Made by a program: the position numbers and the translations under genes | Assembly: GCF_036057275.1 (NCBI RefSeq) | Contig: NZ_CP107945.1 | Span: 7,874,001 to 7,938,000, forward strand | From: Streptomyces sp. NBC_00390 | Lineage (GTDB): Bacteria; Actinomycetota; Actinomycetes; Streptomycetales; Streptomycetaceae | Direction of reading: 5' to 3' | Length of the DNA stretch: 64,000 nt | Shown here: positions 50,295 through 61,468 of the stretch, one piece after another | Position numbering within the stretch: the stretch's first letter is position 1 | Layout of the letters: each line of letters begins with the position of its first letter | The notes under the pieces: generated by a model | What the model saw: only the letters and a program-made list of their open reading frames with translations | The model's database searches: none | Told to the model about the DNA's origin: nothing

Positions 50295-50825
50295 ATGCCC
50301 CAGCCCGAGGGAACCGAGCTCGAGGCCGTCCGCGCCCGCAGGGAGGAGCTGAAGCGGCGCTATCTGCAGGATCACGAGGACCGGCCCCGGACCACGACGC
50401 GCGGCATCCACCACGTGGCCTTCATCTGCCGTGATGTCGAGGAGACCATCCGCTTCTACCAGGAGTTCTTGGGCTTCCCGCTGGTCGAGATCGTGGAGAA
50501 CCGCGACTACCGGGGCTCCACCCACTTCTTCTTCGACATCGGCAACGGCAATCTGCTCGGCTTCTTCGACTTCCCCGGTCATGAGCATCCGCCCGCCACG
50601 GAGACGGTCGGCGGAGTGCAGCACGTCGCGCTGTCGGTGGAGGCCAGGGAGTTCGACGCGGCACGCACGTCGTTCGACAAGGCGGGCATCGCGTACATCG
50701 GCCCGGACCGGGGGGTGGAGGACAGCCTCTACTTCCGTGACCCCAACGGCGTACCGCTGGAGCTCTACCGGGAGCGGCTCGGCATGTTCAACGGCGAGCA
50801 GGTCCTGCCGGCGGACGACGACTGA
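50295..50825 (+). CDS. VOC-family dioxygenase/isomerase-like protein
   Basis: A 176-residue protein. RGIHHVAFICRDVEETIRFY carries the first metal His, STHFFFDIGNGNLLGFFDFP and GVQHVALSVEAREFDAARTS follow, and FRDPNGVPLELYRERLGMFN has the last Glu ligand. The three ligands (His, His, Glu) suggest an active metal enzyme, e.g. ring-cleavage dioxygenase or epimerase. AAGGAG is 6 bp before ATG 50295; GTG 50280 is less likely. It converges on the acyl-CoA synthetase gene. Confidence 0.82.
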   Translation: MPQPEGTELEAVRARREELKRRYLQDHEDRPRTTTRGIHHVAFICRDVEETIRFYQEFLGFPLVEIVENRDYRGSTHFFFDIGNGNLLGFFDFPGHEHPPATETVGGVQHVALSVEAREFDAARTSFDKAGIAYIGPDRGVEDSLYFRDPNGVPLELYRERLGMFNGEQVLPADDD

Positions 50826-50844
50826 GCCTCGGCACCTGGGGTCG

Positions 50845-50884
50845 CTCCTCTTCCTTCCGTGCCGTTCCGCGGTAGGAAGAGGAG
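50845..50884. terminator. Bidirectional hairpin terminator
   Basis: CTCCTCTTCCT / AGGAAGAGGAG, perfect 11-bp arms with an 18-nt loop between the convergent VOC and acyl-CoA synthetase genes. Confidence 0.72.
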
Positions 50885-51006
50885 GGAGGGGATGCGCACA
50901 GCCGTGCCGTTTCCCGGGCCGCTCGTCGGACGGGGCTTCGGCGGCCGGCGGAACGGCCGGCCCGCGACCCCGGCGGCGGCGCTGCCGGCCCCGGCATGTA
51001 CGCGCC

Positions 51007-52632
51007 TCAGGCGATCTCCGCGGCCTCCACCGCGACCGACCGCGCCCACCGGTAGTCCGCCTTGCCGCTCGGCGAGCGCTGAATCTCCGCCGCGATCACC
51101 AGCTGCCGCGGGATCTTGTAGCCGGCGAGACGGCTGCGGCAGTGGGACCGGATGTCGTCCAGCGTCGGCGCGGGCGCTCCCTCCCGTATCTGCACGACGG
51201 CCGCCACATGGTTGCCCCATGTCGCATCGGGCACCCCCGCCACCAGCACGTCGTACACATCCGGATGGGCCTTGAGCGCCTGCTCGACCTCCTCCGGGTA
51301 CACCTTCTCGCCACCGGTGTTGATGCACTGCGAGCCGCGTCCGAGGACGGTGACGATGCCGTCCTCGTCCACGGTGGCCATGTCGCCGAGCAGCACCCAC
51401 CGCTCACCCTGGCGCTGGAAGAAGGTCTCGGCCGTCTTCACCGGGTCGTTGTAGTAGCCGAGCGGGACATGGCCGCGCTGCGCGATGCGGCCGGGCTCAC
51501 CCGGCTTCACCGGCTCGTGCGTCACCGGGTCCACCACTGTCGTACGGGAGTTGACCCGCAGCCGGAACCCGCTGTCCGGTCCCGAGTCCTCGGTCGCGGT
51601 GCCGTTGAAGCCGGACTCGGACGAGCCGAAGTTGTTCAGCAGCATCACATGCGGAGCCAGGGCGCTGAACTGCGCGCGCACCGTCTCCGACATGATCGCT
51701 CCCGAGCTCGAGACGCTGAACACCGACGAGAGGTCGCAGCCCTTGAGCGGACCGTTCAGTGCGTCGATCAGCGGGCGCAGCATCGCGTCGCCGACCAGCG
51801 ACACGCTGGTGACCTTCTCCTTCTCGATCGTCCGCAGCACCTCGTGCGGCACGAACTTGCGGTGGACGACGATCCGTTGCCCGAAGTTGAAACCGATGAA
51901 CGCCGTCAGTGTCGAGGTGCCGTGCATCAGCGGGGGAGTGGGGAAGAAGGTGATGCCGTCGCCGCCCGCGGCCACGCGCTGGGCCAGTTCCTCGGGGGAG
52001 GAGACGGGTTCGCCGGTCGGTGCGCCGCCGCCCAGTCCCGAGAAGAACAGGTCCTCCTGACGCCACATCACACCCTTGGGCATGCCCGTGGTGCCGCCGG
52101 TGTAGATGATGAACTGGTCGTCGGCGGAGCGCGGCGTGAATCCCCGGTCCGGCGAGGCAGCGGACTCGGCGGCGGTGAAGGAGACCGTGTCCAGGTCCGG
52201 CGCCGACTCGGCCGGGGTGCCGACCCGCACGAGGTGGCGCAGCTTGTCCGTGCGACGCAGCGCGGCCGCGACCCGCCCGGTGAACTCGGCGTCGAAGAGG
52301 AGGGCGGCGAGATCGGCGTCCCGGTAGAGATGGACCAGCTCCTCTTCCACGTAACGGTAGTTGACGTTCACCGGCACGAGGCGGGCCTTGAGTGCGCCGA
52401 GCACGGTCTGCAGATACTCGATGCCGTTGTACAGATGCAGGCCGACGTGCTCGCCAGGCCGCAGACCCGCGTCGAGGAGGTGATGAGCGATGCGGTTGGC
52501 CGCGGCGTCCAGTTCCGCGTAGGTGAGCCGCCGCTCGGCGCCGGTGCCGGGATGGTCGATGTACAGGAGCGCCTCGCGCTCCGGGACCACATCGACGACC
52601 GATTCGAACAGGTCCGCAAGGTTGTACTCCAC
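51007..52632 (-). CDS. Acyl-CoA synthetase (AMP-forming), FadD3/FadD19-like
   Basis: A 541-residue ligase. FIIYTGGTTGMPKGVMW (ATP loop), NNFGSSESGFNGTATEDSG, VLLGDMATVDEDGIVTVLGR (A7) and QCINTGGEKVYPEEVEQALK (A8) are clear; the catalytic Lys is in SGKADYRWAR. The TGGTTGMPKGVMW wording is typical of long-chain or steroid-side-chain acyl-CoA ligases of actinobacteria. GTG 52632 follows GGAGGAGCG. It is divergent from the enoyl-CoA hydratase operon across a shared 183-bp control region. Confidence 0.88.
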   Translation of the reverse strand: MEYNLADLFESVVDVVPEREALLYIDHPGTGAERRLTYAELDAAANRIAHHLLDAGLRPGEHVGLHLYNGIEYLQTVLGALKARLVPVNVNYRYVEEELVHLYRDADLAALLFDAEFTGRVAAALRRTDKLRHLVRVGTPAESAPDLDTVSFTAAESAASPDRGFTPRSADDQFIIYTGGTTGMPKGVMWRQEDLFFSGLGGGAPTGEPVSSPEELAQRVAAGGDGITFFPTPPLMHGTSTLTAFIGFNFGQRIVVHRKFVPHEVLRTIEKEKVTSVSLVGDAMLRPLIDALNGPLKGCDLSSVFSVSSSGAIMSETVRAQFSALAPHVMLLNNFGSSESGFNGTATEDSGPDSGFRLRVNSRTTVVDPVTHEPVKPGEPGRIAQRGHVPLGYYNDPVKTAETFFQRQGERWVLLGDMATVDEDGIVTVLGRGSQCINTGGEKVYPEEVEQALKAHPDVYDVLVAGVPDATWGNHVAAVVQIREGAPAPTLDDIRSHCRSRLAGYKIPRQLVIAAEIQRSPSGKADYRWARSVAVEAAEIA

Positions 52633-52714
52633 CGCTCCTCCTGACCCCCGGCGAACTTCGGCTCGGCGGTCATTAGAGCGCCGCTGTGAACAACAGGGAA
52701 GGTCTCGCGCCAAG

Positions 52715-52737
52715 AAATCTGACTGAGTGTCAGAAAA
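52715..52737. promoter_or_regulatory. Candidate TetR-family operator, site B
   Basis: AAATCTGAC-TGAGT-GTCAGAAAA: CTGAC/GTCAG dyad with 5-bp spacer in the divergent region between the acyl-CoA synthetase (start 52632) and the enoyl-CoA hydratase operon (start 52816). It is almost the same as site A at 30753. Confidence 0.58.
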
Positions 52738-52815
52738 CTATTGAACTGGACCCCCGCCTACTGCAACCTGTTCTAGGTCACCGGAGGGGCACGTCCACGC
52801 AGGGGAGATCCGCAC

Positions 52816-53625
52816 ATGGGACGAGATGGTGGTACCGAACACCTCACCGTGCAGCGCGAAGGCGCGACGCTGGTGCTCACCCTCAACAGGCCCGAGGCCA
52901 GGAACGCACTCTCCATCGCCATGCTCGTCGGGCTCCACGACGGCTGGCTCGCGGCCGACGAGGACGACAGCGTCCGCTCCATCGTGCTGACCGGGGCCGG
53001 CAGCTCCTTCTGTGCCGGCATGGACCTGAAAGCCCTCGCGGGCAAGGACATGGAAGGGCAGCAGTACCGCGACCGGATGAAGGCGGACCCCGATCTGCAC
53101 TGGAAGGCGATGCTGCGCCACCACCGGCCCCGCAAACCGGTGATCGCCGCCGTCGAGGGCCACTGCGTCGCCGGCGGAACCGAGATCCTGCAGGGCACCG
53201 ACATCCGTGTCGCCGGGCAGAGCGCCACCTTCGGACTGTTCGAGGTGCGGCGCGGACTCTTCCCGATCGGCGGCTCGACCGTACGGCTGCCCCGCCAGAT
53301 CCCGCGCACCCACGCCCTCGAGATGCTGCTCACCGGCCGCCCCTACAGCGCCGACGAGGCACAGCGCATCGGACTCGTCGGCCATGTCGTCCCCGACGGC
53401 ACCGCCCTGGACAAGGCGCTCACGATCGCCGAACAGATCAACGCCTGCGGCCCGCTCGCCGTCGAGGCCGTCAAGGCGTCGGTGTACGAGGCCGCGGAGA
53501 TGACCGAGACCGAGGGTCTCGCCGCCGAACTCGTGCGCGGCTGGCCGGTCTTCGACACGGCCGACGCCAAGGAAGGCGCCCTCGCCTTCGCCGAGAAACG
53601 GCCCCCCGTCTACCGGCGCGCCTGA
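52816..53625 (+). CDS. Enoyl-CoA hydratase/isomerase family protein
   Basis: A 269-residue crotonase. GSSFCAGMDLKALAGKDMEG forms the oxyanion loop and AAVEGHCVAGGTEILQGTDI the second; the catalytic Glu is expected near FEVRRGLFPIGGSTVRLPRQ. The AEKRPPVYRRA C-terminus is family-typical. It probably hydrates or isomerises an acyl-CoA from the neighbouring ligase. GGGGAG is 9 bp before ATG 52816. It is the first gene of a four-gene operon with small gaps. Confidence 0.88.
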   Translation: MGRDGGTEHLTVQREGATLVLTLNRPEARNALSIAMLVGLHDGWLAADEDDSVRSIVLTGAGSSFCAGMDLKALAGKDMEGQQYRDRMKADPDLHWKAMLRHHRPRKPVIAAVEGHCVAGGTEILQGTDIRVAGQSATFGLFEVRRGLFPIGGSTVRLPRQIPRTHALEMLLTGRPYSADEAQRIGLVGHVVPDGTALDKALTIAEQINACGPLAVEAVKASVYEAAEMTETEGLAAELVRGWPVFDTADAKEGALAFAEKRPPVYRRA

Positions 53626-53642
53626 CAAGGAGAGTCCGCCCG

Positions 53643-54587
53643 ATGCCCGAAGTCCTCCGTGCACCGCTCGTCGTCGAATTCCCCTTCACGCGCTCGCTCG
53701 GCCCGGTGCAGAGCGCCTTCCTCACCGGCCTGCGCGAGCGGACCGTGCTCGGGGTGCGCACCGGCGACGGCAATGTGCTCGTCCCTCCCGTCGAGTACGA
53801 CCCCGCCACTGCCGAGGAACTGCGGGACCTGGTCGAGGTCGCCGCGACCGGCACCGTCACCACATGGGCCTGGAACCCGCAACCGCGCCGCGGCCAGCCG
53901 CTCGCCACCCCGTTCGCCTGGGTCCTCGTGCGGCTCGACGGAGCCGACACGGCCCTCCTCCATGCCCTGGACGCACCCGGCCCCGAGGCGGTGCGCACCG
54001 GCATGCGGGTCCGCGTCCGCTGGGCCGCGGAGCGCAGCGGCGCCATCACGGACATCGCCTGCTTCGAGGCGTACGCCGGGGAATCCTCCGCCCCCGCGAG
54101 CCCCCACAGCGGGACGTTCGCCGACCCGGTGACCGGCATCGTCGCCCCGGCCCGGCTCGACTACACCTACTCACCCGGCCGCGCCACGAGCGCCTACCTC
54201 GAGGCACTCGCCGAGCGCCGGATCGTGGGCGAGCGCTGTCCGTCCTGCCACAAGGTGTACGTCCCGCCCCGCGGCGCCTGCCCCACCTGCGGCGTCGCCA
54301 CCACCGACCAGGTCGAGGCCGGCCCTCGTGGCACGGTGACCACGTTCTGCATCGTCAACATCAAGGCGAAGAATCTGGACATCGAGGTTCCGTACGTCTA
54401 CGCCCACATCGCCCTCGACGGCGCCGATCTCGCCCTGCACGCACGCATCGGCGGCATCCCGTACGACCAGGTGCGCATGGGCCTGCGTGTCGAACCGGTG
54501 TGGACCGAGGGCGCCCGCCACCCCGACCACTACCGGCCCACCGGCGAGCCCGACGCCGGCTACGACACCTACAAGGAGCTGCTGTGA
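53643..54587 (+). CDS. DUF35 OB-fold/zinc-ribbon protein, two DUF35 modules
   Basis: A 314-residue protein. The C-terminal half has the zinc ribbon CPSCHKVYVPPRGACPTCG and an OB fold (GTVTTFCIVNIKAKNLDIEV). The N-terminal half is a second DUF35 module without zinc cysteines (TGTVTTWAWNPQPRRGQPLA). DUF35 proteins form complexes with thiolase-like aldolases such as Ltp2 in steroid side-chain breakdown. The following thiolase-like genes are the probable partners. Its stop overlaps the next start as TGATG. Confidence 0.85.
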   Translation: MPEVLRAPLVVEFPFTRSLGPVQSAFLTGLRERTVLGVRTGDGNVLVPPVEYDPATAEELRDLVEVAATGTVTTWAWNPQPRRGQPLATPFAWVLVRLDGADTALLHALDAPGPEAVRTGMRVRVRWAAERSGAITDIACFEAYAGESSAPASPHSGTFADPVTGIVAPARLDYTYSPGRATSAYLEALAERRIVGERCPSCHKVYVPPRGACPTCGVATTDQVEAGPRGTVTTFCIVNIKAKNLDIEVPYVYAHIALDGADLALHARIGGIPYDQVRMGLRVEPVWTEGARHPDHYRPTGEPDAGYDTYKELL

Positions 54588-55636
54588 TGCGAGACGTGGC
54601 GATCGTCGCCTTCGCGCAGACCGACCACAGGCGCCGTAGCGACGAACTCTCCGAGGTCGAGATGCTGATGCCGGTCCTGCACCAGGTCCTCACCCGGACC
54701 GGACTGCAGACCGCGGACATCGGCTTCACCTGCTCAGGGTCCAGCGACTACCTCGCCGGGCGGGCGTTCTCCTTCACCATGGCGCTCGACGGTGTCGGCG
54801 CCTGGCCGCCGATCTCCGAGTCCCATGTGGAGATGGACGGCGCATGGGCGCTGTACGAGGCCTGGGTGAAACTGCTGACCGGTGAGGCCGACACCGCGCT
54901 GGTCTACGCCTACGGCAAGTCGTCGTCCGGCGAGGTGCGCGATGTGCTGACCCGCCAGCTCGACCCCTACTACGTCGCCCCGCTCTGGCCCGACTCCGTC
55001 TCCCTCGCCGCCCTCCAGGCCCAAGCCCTGATCGACGCGGGCGCCACCGACGAGCCCGCGCTGGCCGAAGCCGCCGCCCGCAGCCGCGCGGACGCCACGG
55101 CCAATCCGCACGCTCAGCTGAAGGGGGAGGTGCCGCGGGGTGACCACGTCGTCCACCCGCTGCGCACCGCCGACTGCCCACCGATCGGCGACGGCGCCGC
55201 CGCCGTCATCCTCGCCGCCGGCGACAGGGCGCGTGACCTGTGTGATCGTCCCGCCTGGATCCGCGGCATGGATCACCGGATCGAGCCGCACAGCCTCGGC
55301 GTACGCGACCTGACCGACTCACCGTCCACCCGCCTCGCCGCCGAGCGTGCCGGGGCCTTCGAGCGGCGCGTCGACACCGCCGAACTCCACGCCCCCTTCA
55401 GCTCCCAGGAAGTCGTGCTGCGCAGGGCCCTCAACCTCGACGAGACAGTGAGGGTCAACCCGTCCGGCGGAGCCCTTGCCGCCAACCCGGTGATGGCCAC
55501 CGGCCTCATCCGCATCGGCGAGGCCGCCGCCCGCATCTGCCGCGGCGAGTCCGACCGCGCGCTCGCCCACGCCACATCCGGCCCCTGTCTGCAGCAGAAC
55601 CTCGTCGCCGTTCTCGAAGGAGAGGCGCATGCGTAA
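54587..55636 (+). CDS. Thiolase-like lipid-transfer protein, first copy
   Basis: A 349-residue thiolase-fold protein of the sterol carrier/Ltp group. It contains TCSGSSDYLAGRAFSFTMAL where thiolases hold the nucleophile, ELHAPFSSQEVVLRRALNL, and the glycine-rich end VNPSGGALAANPVMATGLIR. The DCPPIGDGAAAVILAA motif is conserved. A Cys in TCSG may be structural rather than catalytic. It probably forms an aldolase complex with the DUF35 protein. ATG 54587 overlaps the DUF35 stop by one base; GTG 54584 is an alternative. Confidence 0.85.
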   Translation: MRDVAIVAFAQTDHRRRSDELSEVEMLMPVLHQVLTRTGLQTADIGFTCSGSSDYLAGRAFSFTMALDGVGAWPPISESHVEMDGAWALYEAWVKLLTGEADTALVYAYGKSSSGEVRDVLTRQLDPYYVAPLWPDSVSLAALQAQALIDAGATDEPALAEAAARSRADATANPHAQLKGEVPRGDHVVHPLRTADCPPIGDGAAAVILAAGDRARDLCDRPAWIRGMDHRIEPHSLGVRDLTDSPSTRLAAERAGAFERRVDTAELHAPFSSQEVVLRRALNLDETVRVNPSGGALAANPVMATGLIRIGEAAARICRGESDRALAHATSGPCLQQNLVAVLEGEAHA

Positions 55637-56795
55637 AGAGCCCGTGGCCGTCATCGGCATCGGCCAGACCAAGCACGTCGCCGCCCGCCGGGACGTGTCC
55701 ATCGCGGGCCTGGTCCGCGAGGCCGCCCGTCGTGCCCTGGACGACGCCGAGCTCTCCTGGGCGGACATCGACGCGGTCGTCATCGGCAAGGCCCCCGACT
55801 TCTTCGAGGGGCTGATGATGCCCGAGCTCTATCTCGCCGACGCACTCGGCGCGGTCGGCAAACCCATGCTGCGCGTCCACACCGCGGGCTCGGTCGGCGG
55901 GTCCACCGCACTCGTGGCCGCCAACCTGGTGGCCTCCCGCGTGCACGGCACGGTCCTCACCCTCGCCTTCGAGAAGCAGTCGGAGTCGAACGCGATGTGG
56001 GGCCTGTCCCTGCCCATCCCCTTCCAGCAGCCGCTGCTGGCGGGCGCGGGCGGATTCTTCGCCCCCCACATACGCGCCTACATGCGGCGCACCGGGGCGC
56101 CCGACACCGTCGGTTCGCTCGTCGCCTACAAGGACCGGCGCAACGCGCTGAAGAACCCGTACGCCCATCTGCACGAGCACGGCATCACGCTGGAGAAGGT
56201 CCAGGCCTCGCCCATGCTGTGGGACCCGATCCGCTACTCCGAGACCTGCCCCTCCTCCGACGGCGCCTGTGCGATGGTCCTCACCGACCGTGCGGGCGCG
56301 GCGCGTTCACCGCACCCGCCCGCCTGGGTGCACGGTGGCGCCATGCGCAGCGAGCCCACCCTGTTCGCCGGCAAGGACTTCGTCTCCCCGCAGGCCGGCA
56401 AGGACTGCGCGGCGGACGTCTACCGCCAGGCGGGCATCACGGATCCGCGCCGCGAGATCGACGCGGTGGAGATGTACGTGCCGTTCTCGTGGTACGAGCC
56501 GATGTGGCTGGAGAACCTGGGCTTCTCCGCGGAGGGCGAGGGCTGGAAGCTCACCGAATCAGGCGTGACCGAACTCGACGGCGATCTGCCCGTCAACCCC
56601 TCGGGCGGGGTGCTGTCCACCAACCCGATCGGGGCGTCCGGCATGATCCGCTTCGCCGAGGCGGCCCTCCAGGTTCGCGGACAGGCCGGCGAGCACCAGG
56701 TCGAAGGGGCCCGCAGAGCGCTCGGCCACGCGTACGGCGGAGGGTCGCAGTTCTTCTCCATGTGGCTGGTCGGCGCCGAGTCGCCCGCGATCTGA
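55629..56795 (+). CDS. Thiolase-like lipid-transfer protein, second copy
   Basis: A 388-residue thiolase-fold protein that overlaps the first copy by 8 bp. It has VAVIGIGQTKHVAARRDVSI, VHTAGSVGGSTALVAANLVA (nucleophile region without Cys), CPSSDGACAMVLTDRAGAAR and the end NPSGGVLSTNPIGASGMIRF. The missing Cys argues against ordinary thiolysis and for retro-aldol (Ltp-type) chemistry or scaffolding. Pairing of two Ltp-like proteins with DUF35 and a crotonase suggests side-chain degradation of a branched or steroid-like acid. Confidence 0.86.
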   Translation: MRKEPVAVIGIGQTKHVAARRDVSIAGLVREAARRALDDAELSWADIDAVVIGKAPDFFEGLMMPELYLADALGAVGKPMLRVHTAGSVGGSTALVAANLVASRVHGTVLTLAFEKQSESNAMWGLSLPIPFQQPLLAGAGGFFAPHIRAYMRRTGAPDTVGSLVAYKDRRNALKNPYAHLHEHGITLEKVQASPMLWDPIRYSETCPSSDGACAMVLTDRAGAARSPHPPAWVHGGAMRSEPTLFAGKDFVSPQAGKDCAADVYRQAGITDPRREIDAVEMYVPFSWYEPMWLENLGFSAEGEGWKLTESGVTELDGDLPVNPSGGVLSTNPIGASGMIRFAEAALQVRGQAGEHQVEGARRALGHAYGGGSQFFSMWLVGAESPAI

Positions 56796-56886
56796 CGGTG
56801 CGCCATGCCGGGGCCGGCCCGCGACCTGTCCGTGACCCGGGACGATCGCTAGGCTGGCCCGGAGACGATGCGGGAGGAGCAGGGAC

Positions 56887-57135
56887 GTGGCCGAGAGCAC
56901 CACCACCACTACCACGCAGTTGTTGTCGGGCTGGGACAAGCCGGAGCTGGACCTCAGCCGTGCCGACTGGCAGTCGAGCAGCCAGGGAATGGGAGACGTT
57001 CAGATCGCCTTCGTCGAAGGTTTCATCGCCATGCGCAACGGCAGGCGGCCGGAGAACCCGTCGCTGATCTTCACGCCGGCCGAGTGGCGAGCCTTCGTCC
57101 TGAACGCACGCGACGGGGAGTTCGACCTCACCTGA
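56887..57135 (+). CDS. DUF397 protein
   Basis: An 82-residue protein. LSRADWQSSSQGMGDVQIAF and EGFIAMRNGRRPEN followed by PSLIFTPAEWRAFVLNARDG are the DUF397 pattern. In Streptomyces these small proteins usually pair with XRE (Scr1/WhiJ-type) regulators; none is adjacent here. GTG 56887 is preceded by GGAGGAGCAGGGAC. Confidence 0.85.
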   Translation: MAESTTTTTTQLLSGWDKPELDLSRADWQSSSQGMGDVQIAFVEGFIAMRNGRRPENPSLIFTPAEWRAFVLNARDGEFDLT

Positions 57136-57938
57136 CGCCCCGGCCGTCTCCCACGGGACGGGACAGCCGCAGGACCGCGGCGCTGACGGGCCGGGACAGT
57201 GCACGGAGGCAGGTCAGCGCCGCGAGCCCCGCGTGGTCGGCCGGGCAGGATGCGGGCACGTCGTCCGCCGGGATCGATGCCCGACCGCCCGGAGGAATAC
57301 CTTGAGCGCAGCTCCGCGAGCGTGACGTCGATGGCCGTGCCGAAGGCATGAGCGTGGCCACCGGCCGCGAGCTCCTCGGCTCGCAGCCACGGCAGCGCGG
57401 CAGAACCGGGACGACCGGGGCCCGGCCGGGCGGAGATGCGAACGGCGTTTGCGCCTGGTCGGCGCGGTGAGCGGCACCGCCGGCCGCTCGTCCGGGGACT
57501 TTGCACCGCCTGCGGCGCAGGCCGTGGATCTTGTGATCCCGTGCAGATGCCGGCCCGGAGGCGGCGAGGTCCACGGTCTGCACCGCAGGCGCAGCGGCAG
57601 GCGCGGAATGCGCGCACACTCACTCACGCGCAACCGCCGGCGGGTCGGGCGCCACGCCCGGGACGAGCGCCCATCGGCAGTGCCGTTCGCCCGCGCAGGA
57701 CCACCGGCCTGTCGACAATCGCCGTCGGCAGGGACGGTGTCCGGCGAGCACCCGTGCCGGGCGCATACCGGACCGATGCACGCCCGGCCCTCGCCTGTCG
57801 CCCTGTCCCGGTGGGCGGCGCGTACCTGGCAGGGGCCGCCGCCCCGCCGGTCCGCCCGGCGGTCCGTCCCGGTGTCCTCTCCCATCGGCGAAGGTGGGGG
57901 TCGGGGACGGACCGGAGGCGTCAGGCGGACGACGGGGG
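57136..57938. other. 803-bp region without an intact gene
   Basis: No convincing ORF. On the minus strand two pieces look protein-like in different frames. One is WLRAEELAAGGHAHAFGTA then IDVTLAELRS (about 57400-57315). The other is IPADDVPASCPADHAGLAAL then LRALSRPVSAAVLRLSRPVG (about 57265-57140). They may be a decayed gene of unrecognised family. The rest is arginine-rich in all frames. Confidence 0.4.
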
Positions 57939-58316
57939 TCAGGCGGACGTCTGGCTCGGCGGGTGTCCCAGGCCCACTGACCCGTTGATCTTCTCTATCG
58001 CCTGGCGGGCATGCTCACCGGGGCTACGGGCGGTGAGCGACGACACCGTCGACGTCGTGGGCGCGGACATCGACGCCGACGCCGGCGGCAGCTGCTGACC
58101 GCGCTCCGGCGCAGGCTTCGCATGGCCGGCCGACCGGCTGCGCAACCGGTGCTGGGCGGCCTCGTCGAGGCCCACGGGGCGCTGCATCTGGGCGGCCAGC
58201 CGCCCGGCCTCCTGTCCCAGCGCGGCGACGTCCTCCCACTGCAGACGGACCACCAGACGGAGCTCCGCCTCACCGTCCGGGAGCGCTTGCAGGGCAGGAC
58301 TGATGGGGTCATTCAT
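57939..58316 (-). CDS. Hypothetical protein
   Basis: A 125-residue soluble protein that starts MNDPISPALQALPDGEAELR at ATG 58316, preceded by GAGGAACAGCCC. LVVRLQWEDVAALGQEAGRL is well formed; the second half is serine/threonine-rich (SMSAPTTSTVSSLTARSPGE). The family is not recognised. Divergent from the next gene. Confidence 0.55.
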   Translation of the reverse strand: MNDPISPALQALPDGEAELRLVVRLQWEDVAALGQEAGRLAAQMQRPVGLDEAAQHRLRSRSAGHAKPAPERGQQLPPASASMSAPTTSTVSSLTARSPGEHARQAIEKINGSVGLGHPPSQTSA

Positions 58317-58503
58317 GGGCTGTTCCTCACGTGTCGGTACGGAAATACTCGCGGCGGACGCTGCTCCTCGCTCATGTCCTCCCGCCCGGTTCTCGCTCGT
58401 GCCGGTACCTCCACAGATACGGAGACCGCCGCCGTCGCGTTCAAACGTCCCGGAGCCGCTCACCCGGCTCGGCCGACTCCGCCCGGGCACGTACCATGGC
58501 CGT

Positions 58504-59004
58504 ATGTCGTTCCTCCGCCGCCGCAGCGCCGCCACACCCGCGGGTCCGGACTTCGATGTCCTGGCCATGGACCCGGGCGACTGGCCCGGCAATCTCGGCG
58601 CCGGTCTGCTGCCCGCTCCCGACGGCAGCTGCCAGGGTGTTTTCCTGCGCTACGACCTGTTCGGCGGCCGTGGCCCGGCGATGATCATCGGCAATCTGCC
58701 CGAGGGCTCGCCCGCCCGTGAGGTGGCGGACGGAGAGGTTCCCTTCGAGGTCGCCCAGCTGCTGATCGCGCTCGAGAACGACGAGTCCGTGCAGGTGGTC
58801 GGCACCGAGGACACACCGGTGATGCAGGGCGACAACCTGTTGATCGTGCGCCGCGTCAAGCTCTCCGAAAGCCGTATCTCCTGCGTCCAGTTCGACCGCA
58901 GCGACAATGTGCTCGTCACGATCGCCAGCTGGGACCGCCCGATCACCGACGATCTGTACGCGCTGCTCAAGCCGCTGCCCGCGGAACTGTTCCAGCAGGG
59001 CTGA
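58504..59004 (+). CDS. Conserved Streptomyces protein of unknown function
   Basis: A 166-residue mixed alpha/beta protein that starts MSFLRRRSAATPAGPDFDVL. It continues with MIIGNLPEGSPAREVADGEV, LIALENDESVQVVGTEDTPV and LYALLKPLPAELFQQG. Codon use is typical, so it is real. No signal or membrane part. Function not recognised. A hairpin at 59037 follows. Confidence 0.7.
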   Translation: MSFLRRRSAATPAGPDFDVLAMDPGDWPGNLGAGLLPAPDGSCQGVFLRYDLFGGRGPAMIIGNLPEGSPAREVADGEVPFEVAQLLIALENDESVQVVGTEDTPVMQGDNLLIVRRVKLSESRISCVQFDRSDNVLVTIASWDRPITDDLYALLKPLPAELFQQG

Positions 59005-59036
59005 ATTCCCCGGGGGCGCCACCGCATCCCGCCACC

Positions 59037-59062
59037 ACTGCCCAGGCCGGTGCCCGGGCAGT
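59037..59062. terminator. Bidirectional hairpin terminator
   Basis: ACTGCCC / GGGCAGT arms followed by TTCTGTTGT, between the convergent unknown gene and the geosmin synthase gene. Confidence 0.6.
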
Positions 59063-59093
59063 TCTGTTGTGCGGCCCGGCGGACTGCGGACGG

Positions 59094-61364
<2,271 letters not shown>

Positions 61365-61429
61365 CTACCCGTCGCCCGGAGCGTGCACGCATCCGGCCGA
61401 TCAGTCGCACAAGCGGACAAATGAATGAC

Positions 61430-61460
61430 GGAGCCGCCAGCCCTCATGGCCGGCGGCTCC
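61430..61460 (-). terminator. Hairpin terminator of the amidase gene
   Basis: GGAGCCGCC / GGCGGCTCC, 9-bp arms with a 13-nt loop, directly after the amidase stop on the minus strand and before the geosmin synthase promoter region. Confidence 0.7.
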
Positions 61461-61468
61461 CGTGGCCT

